This document shows, one piece after another, positions 1 through 5,605 of a stretch of 6,760 bases of DNA. This stretch comes from Candidatus Altarchaeales archaeon (GTDB lineage: Archaea > Altiarchaeota > Altiarchaeia > IMC4 > QMZM01). The notes under the pieces were generated by a model. That model worked only from the letters and a program-made list of their open reading frames with translations. It searched no databases and had not been told where the DNA came from. How positions within the stretch are numbered: position 1 is the first letter of the stretch; each line of letters opens with the position of its first letter. A program made the translations under genes and the position numbers. The stretch is from the NCBI GenBank assembly GCA_003663115.1, contig QMZJ01000068.1, positions 1 to 6,760 of the forward strand, read 5' to 3'.

Positions 1-13
1 AAATTTAAAACAA

Positions 14-595
14 ATGGACTCGAGGTTTCTTCAGCAGAAGGAAAACTCAATGAGAAAGCTTGAAAGGGCAAAGAAGAACGAAGAGGTGGACCCGGAGATA
101 CTCTCACTGTTAGATTTCATAAATTCCCTGCCCGATTTTTATACGACCTCGAGTTGCTCTGGCAGGATCTGCCTTCTCCACGATGTGGGATCGAAGAGGG
201 ATAACGATTGGCTGGGTAAGTGGCACAGACGGGTTGAATTTGATGAGGTCATTACGGCATTAGAGGAAATTCCAGATAATGGTTTGATCTGGTTTAAGTA
301 TGAACCTACAATTCTGCATATAGTGGCAAGAGAACTGGATGGCGCTGCAGAGATTCTGAGGATAGCGAGGAATTCGGGATTCAAGAGGGCGGGAATCATG
401 GCCCTAAAGAAAGGGAGGAACATGGTTGAGATCTGCAGTACCGAGAGGATAGACACACCACTGGTACGGGATGGAATCCTTTTGGTTGATAGTGAATATA
501 TCAGATACCTGATAGAACTGGCGAATAAACAGTTTGAGAAGGGCAGAAAGAGGTTAAAGAGATTAGAGAATGCCTTTTTGAATGAGCTATCCTAA
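14..595 (+). CDS. taw3: tRNA(Phe) wyosine-derivative N4-methyltransferase Taw3 (Tyw3 family)
   Basis: This is a Taw3/Tyw3 protein of 193 residues, the usual length for archaeal members. The family uses S-adenosylmethionine to methylate N4 of the 7-aminocarboxypropyl-demethylwyosine base at position 37 of tRNA(Phe), a step in making wybutosine-type bases that steady the anticodon. Visible family signatures are the N-terminal basic helix (MDSRFLQQKE), TTSSCSGR at residues 44-51, W66 and KWH at 69-71, FKYEP at 94-98, LHI at 101-103, the RAGIM turn near 125-129, and the RNMVEICSTERIDTPL block at 135-150. The ATG at 14 is preferred because the family's N-terminal helix begins there. Only 13 A-rich bases precede it in the window, so promoter and upstream neighbours cannot be judged. 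Its last 9 bases overlap the end of the convergent V4R gene. No truncation is seen. Confidence in the family is high; substrate specificity is inferred from the family. Confidence 0.95.
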   Translation: MDSRFLQQKENSMRKLERAKKNEEVDPEILSLLDFINSLPDFYTTSSCSGRICLLHDVGSKRDNDWLGKWHRRVEFDEVITALEEIPDNGLIWFKYEPTILHIVARELDGAAEILRIARNSGFKRAGIMALKKGRNMVEICSTERIDTPLVRDGILLVDSEYIRYLIELANKQFEKGRKRLKRLENAFLNELS

Positions 596-1840
596 AAGCA
601 TTTTTTTCAGGGCATCGGGGTCACTGGTCCTGCACTCGAATTCACAATATTCATCACCATTTGCGATGCATCGAGTCTCTTTTACCACCCAATCCTCCCT
701 TGAGGATCTATGCAGCGCACCCTCCAGAATACCCGCTATGAAGGTGCATAGTTTCATATTAATATTCTTGACCCCGGAGGAGTATACCGATTCCCCAATC
801 TTAACCCCGATAACATCTGGCAGGAGTTCCTTTTCCATTATTCCAACCTTCAGATTCTGGAACAATGTGCTAAGATAATCCAGTGCATCAAATATATTCC
901 CTATTCCCTTTAGCTCGATCATTCTTTCGCCGACCAGCCTCCCGGACCACCTGGATAATACCACATGGCCCTTAGAGAGGGACAGTATCATATAATTGAT
1001 AGCCTGATCTACCGATATATGGATATAATCCCCCGCACCCTTCCTAATGTCCTTCCTCTCTTCTATCAACTCGTTAATAATGAAGTCCATTGACATCTTA
1101 AATTGCTCCTTACCTATCAACTCAAACCCTGGATGCCCCATCTCATCCCGAAGGTAGAGCTCAAATTCGCAGTATGGGTCGCCCATACCCGCACATTTTG
1201 TTTCTATCCCATCACAGAACTTCCCCGATATCGCTTCAATTATGCCGCAGAGGGCACCCATTTGAATGAAGCAGGCTGGATGGCTGAGTCTCTTTCCCGG
1301 TGGGAATATGGCACTCTTCAATAGCCTGTATCTGAGTCTTCCTTCGCGTTCATCGAAGTCTATGAACTCCAGAATGCCCCCTCCAACCCTTTTCCATCCA
1401 TTAATCAGTATATTCTGAGGTATTCTGCTCTTGAGCATCTTGGTCTCGGATCCCTTTAGTATGGAGCTTAAACGCCTGAATACACCAGCTGGAAGACCAC
1501 CTATAGCATAATAGCCCAAGAGCTTCCCCAGCCTGTAGAAATCGTACGCGAACTGGGGGTAGAGGCTGACCATTGAGAGGAATCTCAACACGGGAAATGT
1601 GACGTGAACCCTGTCTCCCAGTATCGGGCGGATAGGTCTCATTCTCTCGAATGCCATAACGGACATGGCCCGCATCGCATTGAAATTTGAGTAAAGGAAC
1701 CTTCCACCCCTCTCCCGCTCGATTAAGTAGTCTACTCTCTTCAGGGTTCCGATCACATCCTTTAGCTCTAAGTTAAATCCGCAAGCGGGGCATTTCATAT
1801 CTTCGTTCCGTATCTTAGCTCCACAGCTTGGACATTCCAT
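587..1840 (-). CDS. Zinc-ribbon protein with tandem V4R (4-vinyl reductase) domains
   Basis: This 417-residue protein has no defined function that I recognise. It opens with a short zinc ribbon (C3, C6, C17, C20; CPSC...CPAC) and then carries two V4R domains, roughly residues 100-230 and 275-405. V4R is a small-molecule-binding fold found in BchJ, in archaeal regulators such as MsvR, and in phenol/xylene sensors (DmpR, XylR, MopR). Each copy ends in a GD-x-YCEFE motif (220-227 and 395-402). Each also keeps the zinc-site pattern C-x22-E-x2-C-x7-C: C190/E213/C216/C224 and C365/E388/C391/C399, exactly 175 residues apart. There is no signal peptide, membrane segment or helix-turn-helix, so a cytoplasmic ligand sensor or scaffold is more likely than a classical repressor. 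The gene starts 6 bp after the membrane methyltransferase stop, with no clear ribosome-binding site, which suggests translational coupling. Domain calls are strong; biological role is unknown. Confidence 0.85.
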   Translation of the reverse strand: MECPSCGAKIRNEDMKCPACGFNLELKDVIGTLKRVDYLIERERGGRFLYSNFNAMRAMSVMAFERMRPIRPILGDRVHVTFPVLRFLSMVSLYPQFAYDFYRLGKLLGYYAIGGLPAGVFRRLSSILKGSETKMLKSRIPQNILINGWKRVGGGILEFIDFDEREGRLRYRLLKSAIFPPGKRLSHPACFIQMGALCGIIEAISGKFCDGIETKCAGMGDPYCEFELYLRDEMGHPGFELIGKEQFKMSMDFIINELIEERKDIRKGAGDYIHISVDQAINYMILSLSKGHVVLSRWSGRLVGERMIELKGIGNIFDALDYLSTLFQNLKVGIMEKELLPDVIGVKIGESVYSSGVKNINMKLCTFIAGILEGALHRSSREDWVVKETRCIANGDEYCEFECRTSDPDALKKMLLG

Positions 1841-1846
1841 ATTGCT

Positions 1847-2503
1847 TCAGAATCTTGGGATTACACCCCCAACCTCTCTCTTATATTCTATATATTCCTT
1901 CCCAAATCTCTGAATTAGCCTTTCTTCCTCCCACCTCAACAGGTGGGGCAGGATAAGTATCCATATGAAAAAGAACAGTAGAAGGCTCAATACGCCGCTT
2001 ATCAGGAAGTTTCCCAGGATGATGCACAACTCTGAGAGATAGAGCGGGTGTCTGATAATGGAGTATATCCCTTCCCTTATCAGCTTTCTCTCATATTTAA
2101 CCGGAAACACCTCGGGTATCCTCGCCGTCCTCAGAAAACCGAATGAGTATATTGAGTATAGAAGCATTGACACACCAACAAGGGAGAGGATAAGTCCCAG
2201 TGCCCTTAGCGCGAGAGGATTCTCGAATCGTTCTGCGAGGAAGAAATCCACATTGCATAAAATCAGGAGTGCCGGGATAGCCCACAGGGCGAAGATAATG
2301 AGCATATATCTTTTATCATCCTCCTTCTTCAGGGAGCTTTCCCATTCCCTAAATATTGTAAAGGTCAGGGTTCTGAGTATGTCTAACGGTAAAAATACTA
2401 TGAGAACCAGGGCCGCCCAGCCCAGGACCCCAAAGCTTAGATAGGAGCACACTATACCCACAATTGTTACAAGTATGAGGATTATCTCGATATTCTTCTC
2501 CAC
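1847..2503 (-). CDS. Membrane methyltransferase, ICMT/PEMT (isoprenylcysteine or phospholipid methyltransferase) family
   Basis: This is an integral membrane protein of about 218 residues with predicted hydrophobic segments near residues 8-26, 28-46, 70-87, 100-122 and a hairpin at 163-190 (counting from the TTG at 2512). The C-terminal SAM-binding signature of the family is clear: EGIYSIIRHPLYLSE (147-161, core RHPLY), WEEERLIQRFGKEYIEYK (194-211), and a terminal IPRF. Archaeal members resemble the structurally studied Methanosarcina acetivorans ICMT, but their true substrates (isoprenoid thiols, lipids or amines) are mostly unknown. No ATG is available. The open frame can begin at TTG 2512 or GTG 2503; I prefer GTG because it lies about 28 nt from the TATA-like element at 2526-2536, as expected for a leaderless mRNA, and no ribosome-binding site precedes the TTG. 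It heads a two-gene unit with the zinc-ribbon/V4R gene and is divergent from rtcB. Family is secure; substrate is not. Confidence 0.85.
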   Translation of the reverse strand: MEKNIEIILILVTIVGIVCSYLSFGVLGWAALVLIVFLPLDILRTLTFTIFREWESSLKKEDDKRYMLIIFALWAIPALLILCNVDFFLAERFENPLALRALGLILSLVGVSMLLYSIYSFGFLRTARIPEVFPVKYERKLIREGIYSIIRHPLYLSELCIILGNFLISGVLSLLLFFFIWILILPHLLRWEEERLIQRFGKEYIEYKREVGGVIPRF

Positions 2504-2525
2504 TTTAATCAAGAATCGATTGATG

Positions 2526-2536
2526 TGTATATTTTA
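2526..2536. promoter_or_regulatory. Shared divergent TATA-like element between methyltransferase gene and rtcB
   Basis: The A/T-rich run tatatttta reads as a TATA-like box on the plus strand and as taaaatata on the minus strand. Its centre (about 2531) lies about 29 nt before the favoured rtcB ATG at 2560 and about 28 nt before the favoured minus-strand GTG at 2503. Archaeal TATA boxes centre about 26-27 nt before the transcription start, so both mRNAs would start at or within a few bases of their first codon. This is inference from spacing; no BRE was confidently assigned on either side. Confidence 0.5.
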
Positions 2537-2559
2537 GGATGCGATCTTATATAATCATT

Positions 2560-3984
2560 ATGGTGCAGGCGAAACAGATAAGACCCGGTGTTTGGGAGTT
2601 TAAGGATCCAAAGGCGAATGTCCCAGTTAGGGTTTATGCCACCGAGAAGTTATTTAATGGAATGGAGGAGGGCGTCTTTAAACAGGCCGCAAATGTCGCT
2701 CAACTTCCGGGGATACAGAAAGCAAGCCTGGTGATGCCGGATGGTCATTATGGTTACGGATTCCCTATCGGTGGCGTTGCCGCATTTGATCTCGAAACGG
2801 GTATCGTCAGCCCTGGTGGGGTGGGATATGATATCAACTGCGGCGTCAGGCTCCTGACGACCAATCTAATGGAAAAGGACGTGAGACCCAAATTAAAAAC
2901 CCTGGTTGATAAATTGTTCACAAATGTCCCATCCGGCGTTGGCGTGGAGGGTAAATTGAGGATCACCGAGGCAGAATTGGATCGGGTGGCCTTAAAGGGC
3001 GCCAGATGGGCGGTTGAGCGAGGTCTCGGTTATGATGAGGACCTAGAGCACATGGAGGAGAACGGGTGCATCAAGGGTGCAAACCCTCAGAATGTGAGTA
3101 AAAAGGCAAAAAAGAGGGGAAGGCCACAACTCGGTACTTTGGGTGCGGGAAATCACTTTCTTGAGGTACAGAAGGTCGATAAGATCTATGATAACAAGAT
3201 TTCCAAGAAATTCGGAATCTTATCCGAAAACCAGATAGTTGTGATGATACATACGGGGAGCAGAGGATTCGGGCATCAGATTGCAGATGAATACATAAAG
3301 GTAATGCTCTCTGCGGCCCACAAATATGGGATAAAACTCCCGGATAAAGAGCTGGCGTGTGCACCGCTAGATTCAAAAGAGGCCAGAAGGTATTTCTCCG
3401 CAATGTACTGTGGTGTGAATTATGCCTTCTGTAATAGAGAGATCATAACCTATTGGGTGAGAGAGAGCTTCAGGGAGGTATTCAAGGAGGATTGTGAGCT
3501 TAAATTGATCTATGATGTCTGCCACAATATTGCCAAATTTGAAGAACACAGGATAGATAATAAGAAAAGAGAGCTATGCGTTCATAGAAAGGGGGCAACG
3601 AGGGCGTTTCCAGCCGGAAGGAGGGAGATCCCCCGGGCCTATAGGGATGTCGGCCAGCCCGTCATAATCCCGGGAGATATGGGGACCGCAAGCTATGTCC
3701 TGATTGGAACGGAGAAGGCGATGGAGGAAACGTGGGGGAGCACGTGTCACGGTGCGGGCAGGGTAATATCCAGACATGGTGCAATCAGGAGATTCAGAGG
3801 GACGGATATACAGAGAAAATTGGAGGCAAAGGGGCAGGTTGTGAGGGCAACGCATCCGAAGATACTCGCGGAGGAGGCCTCTGAAGCCTACAAGGACATT
3901 GACGAGGTGATCCGGAGCGTCTCTTTGAGCGACATATCCAAGCCAATTGCAAGGGTAACCCCCTTGGGTGTTGCCAAGGGTTGA
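2560..3984 (+). CDS. rtcB: RNA-splicing ligase RtcB (3'-phosphate/2',3'-cyclic phosphate RNA ligase)
   Basis: RtcB joins RNA ends carrying 2',3'-cyclic phosphate or 3'-phosphate to 5'-hydroxyl ends, using GTP and Mn2+; in archaea it ligates tRNA exon halves after intron removal. The 474-residue protein is full length and intein-free. Metal and guanylate residues are visible (numbered from M at 2560): D91 and C94 in GYDINCG, N198 and H199 in GAGNHFLEV, H231 in MIHTGSRG, H322 in DVCHN, and the guanylated H397 in GSTCHGAGR; HRKGATRAFP and the terminal PLGVAKG are also conserved. The frame is open back to an ATG at 2539, but family N-termini match MVQAKQIRPGVWEF, and 2560 is correctly spaced from the TATA-like element for a leaderless transcript, so I use 2560. 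The arfC gene follows after 3 bp. No archease gene, its usual helper, is present in the window. Confidence 0.97.
   Translation: MVQAKQIRPGVWEFKDPKANVPVRVYATEKLFNGMEEGVFKQAANVAQLPGIQKASLVMPDGHYGYGFPIGGVAAFDLETGIVSPGGVGYDINCGVRLLTTNLMEKDVRPKLKTLVDKLFTNVPSGVGVEGKLRITEAELDRVALKGARWAVERGLGYDEDLEHMEENGCIKGANPQNVSKKAKKRGRPQLGTLGAGNHFLEVQKVDKIYDNKISKKFGILSENQIVVMIHTGSRGFGHQIADEYIKVMLSAAHKYGIKLPDKELACAPLDSKEARRYFSAMYCGVNYAFCNREIITYWVRESFREVFKEDCELKLIYDVCHNIAKFEEHRIDNKKRELCVHRKGATRAFPAGRREIPRAYRDVGQPVIIPGDMGTASYVLIGTEKAMEETWGSTCHGAGRVISRHGAIRRFRGTDIQRKLEAKGQVVRATHPKILAEEASEAYKDIDEVIRSVSLSDISKPIARVTPLGVAKG
3961..3980 (+). other. Perfect 7-bp hairpin at the rtcB/arfC junction
   Basis: CCCTTGG (3961-3967) and CCAAGGG (3974-3980) form a perfect 7-bp stem with a 6-nt loop, ending 1 base before the rtcB stop codon and 7 bases before the arfC ATG. 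It is not followed by a T-run, so it is not a typical terminator. The right arm contains the only purine-rich AAGGG that could serve as arfC ribosome-binding site. It also encodes the conserved RtcB tail, so the symmetry may be coincidental. Confidence 0.4.
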
Positions 3985-3987
3985 AAA

Positions 3988-4680
3988 ATGAAGGTCAGAA
4001 AACCATTCGTCTTCATAAATTGTGCCATGAGCTTGGATGGGAAGATATCCACCATTGAGAGAAAGCAGGTAAGGATCTCCAGCGATGAGGATTTAAGAAG
4101 GGTAGATGAACTAAGGGCAGAATCCGATGCGATACTGGTTGGGATGAACACCATCGCAATTGATGATCCAAAGCTGACCATTAAATCTGAGAGATTGAGA
4201 AGAGAGAGGCTAAAGAGAGGGCTACCGGAAAACCCGATCAAGATAGGTATTGGAAATGTAAACGGGATGAAATTGAATTCGGATTTTCTAAATTACGGAA
4301 AGATCATAGTATTTACCACGGAGAACTCGAATCCAGAGAAGATAGAAAGGTTGAGAAAGAAGGCGGACGTTCATGTCCTTGGAAAAGACAGGGTTAATCT
4401 TAATAAAATGCTGAGAACCCTCGCAGGGATGGGGGTGAAAAAACTGATGATTGAGGGGGGTGGTACCGTAAACTTCGAGTTCTTGAAAGAGGGTCTGGTT
4501 GATGAAATATATGTTACCGTGGCCCCAAGGATATTTGGAGGCGTAAATGCCCCGACACTGGTAGATGGAGAGGGTTTCAAACTAAACGAGGCCATTGATC
4601 TAAAATTACTCGGTACGGAGAATCTCCACGATCTGTTGGTGCTGAGATATGAAATCAAAGATTCTAAAAAGTATATATAA
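3988..4680 (+). CDS. arfC: 2,5-diamino-6-(ribosylamino)-4(3H)-pyrimidinone 5'-phosphate reductase (ArfC, archaeal RibD C-terminal type)
   Basis: This 230-residue stand-alone RibD-C (dihydrofolate-reductase-like) protein matches the archaeal enzyme typified by MJ0671. The enzyme uses NADPH (or NADH) to reduce the ribosyl side chain of the diaminopyrimidine intermediate to the ribityl form, an early step in archaeal riboflavin/FAD synthesis. Visible motifs are NCAMSLDGKIS (11-21), RISSDEDLRR (29-38), the RAESDAILVGMNTI stretch (43-56) leading into DDPKLT (59-64), the nucleotide-binding MIEGGGTVNFEFL (154-166), VDEIYVTVAPRIFGG (171-185), and a C-terminal LHDLLVLRYEI strand. It starts at ATG 3988, 3 bp after the rtcB stop, with no strong independent ribosome-binding site, so it is probably expressed from the rtcB promoter and translationally coupled. 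There is no deaminase domain, as expected for Archaea. The last codons also contain a TATA-like element for the next gene. Confidence 0.93.
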   Translation: MKVRKPFVFINCAMSLDGKISTIERKQVRISSDEDLRRVDELRAESDAILVGMNTIAIDDPKLTIKSERLRRERLKRGLPENPIKIGIGNVNGMKLNSDFLNYGKIIVFTTENSNPEKIERLRKKADVHVLGKDRVNLNKMLRTLAGMGVKKLMIEGGGTVNFEFLKEGLVDEIYVTVAPRIFGGVNAPTLVDGEGFKLNEAIDLKLLGTENLHDLLVLRYEIKDSKKYI

Positions 4681-4681
4681 C
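4668..4681 (+). promoter_or_regulatory. TATA-like promoter element for the small membrane protein gene
   Basis: aaagtatatataac, inside the last codons and stop of arfC, matches a purine-rich BRE followed by an archaeal TATA box. A start site about 26 nt downstream, near 4702, would leave a short leader of roughly 25 nt containing the ribosome-binding site at 4717-4723. The following A/T-rich spacer (4684-4698) offers a weaker alternative. Inferred from sequence only. Confidence 0.55.
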
Positions 4682-4716
4682 TGAATATATTAATAAAATA
4701 ATTACAATAATGATAT

Positions 4717-4723
4717 GGAGGTG
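4717..4723 (+). promoter_or_regulatory. Strong Shine-Dalgarno site of the 72-aa membrane protein
   Basis: GGAGGTG sits 5 nt before the ATG at 4729. It is a near-perfect complement of the 16S rRNA 3' end and is stronger than any site in front of rtcB, arfC or the V4R gene. It settles the start at 4729 rather than the in-frame ATG at 4735. Confidence 0.85.
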
Positions 4724-4728
4724 TTCAG

Positions 4729-4947
4729 ATGGATATGTTAAAAGGACTTGCCACATTGCCCCTTACCATAGTGACCTCTATACTTCTGATCTTCTTAGGC
4801 ATAATATATTTTGTGATAACCCTGCTGATAGTTAAGGTATCGATCGATCTGGTAGCCCCCGGGGCAGAAGCAAACTGGATACTCTTATCCGCGGCTCTCA
4901 TAACAGCTGCTTCAATGCTGGGTGCGGCTATACAGAAGGGGGAGTGA
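4729..4947 (+). CDS. Small two-helix membrane protein, unknown function
   Basis: I do not recognise a named family for this 72-residue protein. It has a short N-terminus (MDMLKGLATL), a first hydrophobic segment at about 11-36 (rich in Leu, Ile and Phe), a short loop with charged and Pro/Gly residues (VSIDLVAPGAEAN, 37-49), a second Ala/Gly-rich segment at about 50-68, and a QKGE tail. No signal peptidase site, cysteine or metal-binding motif is seen. The coding call rests on the strong GGAGGTG site, the separate TATA-like element, and the coherent two-helix hairpin. It ends 16 bp before the end of the convergent UPF0173 gene, with no terminator hairpin between. The small Ala/Gly-rich helix suggests packing with partner helices, for example as an oligomer or a subunit of a larger complex, but that is inference. 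Confidence 0.75.
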   Translation: MDMLKGLATLPLTIVTSILLIFLGIIYFVITLLIVKVSIDLVAPGAEANWILLSAALITAASMLGAAIQKGE

Positions 4948-4963
4948 ATTTGAGGTCCTGGAT

Positions 4964-5593
4964 TCAGATCTCAAGTGATCTGTTTTCCAAGATCTCTATC
5001 CTCGTTTCCGTTTCTCTCTCGGCCCTCACCTTAAATCTATTGGCATCTGCCCTCGAGCCCACGATACTCCCGTAGTGCATTGGAACGGCAATCTTCGGTT
5101 TTATTACCTTTACAGCCTCTACAGCTTCGTCTGCATTCATTGTATAGGTACCACCAACGGGTAGCAGGGCAACGGTAATCCCCTCAAGTTCTTTCATCTC
5201 GGGGATAAGGTCCGTATCCCCGGCGTGATAAACCCTTTTTCCCTCGGCCTCTATTACAAAGCCTGTTCCAGAACCCCTTGGATGGAAGTGCTTTCCTATA
5301 TTGTAGGAGGGAACTGCCTTTATCTTAATACCATTGAAATCTGTAACATCTCCAGGTCTTAGAATTCCCGCCTCGGAGATCTTCTTGGCCACACCCTCCG
5401 ATCCTAAAATATGTGTCCTTAGCTTCTTGATCTCGTTAATAGCATTTACATCACAGTGGTCATAGTGGTCGTGTGTTATCAGAATAAGGTCAGCGGGCTC
5501 CGACCCTTGTGAAAGTGCATAGGGGTCTATATAAATTCTTTTGTCAGATACCTCAATCAAAAAGGACGCATGTCCCAGCCATTCAATCTTCAA
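4964..5593 (-). CDS. UPF0173 metal-dependent hydrolase (metallo-beta-lactamase fold)
   Basis: This is a compact metallo-beta-lactamase-fold protein of about 209 residues, a typical length for UPF0173 (UlaG/YtkL-like) proteins. Metal-binding signatures are H-x-H-x-D-H in ITHDHYDH (residues 41-46 from the TTG start), H102/H104 in GKHFHPRGSG, YHAGDTD (122-128, metal-bridging D126), and the terminal MHYGS (172-176). These predict a two-metal hydrolase; the substrate is unknown. I start at TTG 5593, giving MKIEWLGHASFLIE, the standard family N-terminus. The sequence GAGGTG at 5605-5600 is then a well-spaced ribosome-binding site, 6 nt upstream. The alternative GTG at 5602 lies inside that site. 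The gene closes a minus-strand operon after coaBC and the lipoprotein gene, only 12 bp from the latter. It is cytoplasmic (no signal peptide), although its neighbour is exported. Confidence 0.93.
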   Translation of the reverse strand: MKIEWLGHASFLIEVSDKRIYIDPYALSQGSEPADLILITHDHYDHCDVNAINEIKKLRTHILGSEGVAKKISEAGILRPGDVTDFNGIKIKAVPSYNIGKHFHPRGSGTGFVIEAEGKRVYHAGDTDLIPEMKELEGITVALLPVGGTYTMNADEAVEAVKVIKPKIAVPMHYGSIVGSRADANRFKVRAERETETRIEILENRSLEI

Positions 5594-5597
5594 TGGA

Positions 5598-5605
5598 ATC
5601 ACCTC
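5598..5605 (-). promoter_or_regulatory. Shine-Dalgarno site deciding the UPF0173 start
   Basis: On the minus strand this reads GAGGTGAT, complementary to the 16S rRNA 3' end, with 6 nt between GAGGTG and the TTG at 5593. It overlaps the GTG at 5602, which argues against GTG being the start codon. Confidence 0.7.

Noticed and set aside
2546..2556. A second TATA-like string (cttatataatc) just before the rtcB start.
   Set aside because: It lies only about 4-14 nt before the ATG at 2560, so it would start transcription inside the gene.
2539..2559. Upstream in-frame ATG giving RtcB seven extra residues (MRSYIII).
   Set aside because: Family N-termini align to the ATG at 2560, and 2539 is only about 8 nt from the TATA-like element, too close to lie within the transcript.
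3071..3403. Minus-strand open frame of 110 codons within rtcB.
   Set aside because: It is a shadow of the strongly conserved RtcB coding sequence, with no ribosome-binding site and no recognisable domain.
3961..3984. Hairpin at the end of rtcB read as an intrinsic terminator.
   Set aside because: It is followed by ttgaaaaatg rather than a T-run, and arfC begins immediately after it.
2560..3984. Possible intein in rtcB, as occurs in some archaeal homologues.
   Set aside because: All RtcB motifs are collinear at normal spacing in 474 residues; there is no splicing-domain or endonuclease sequence.
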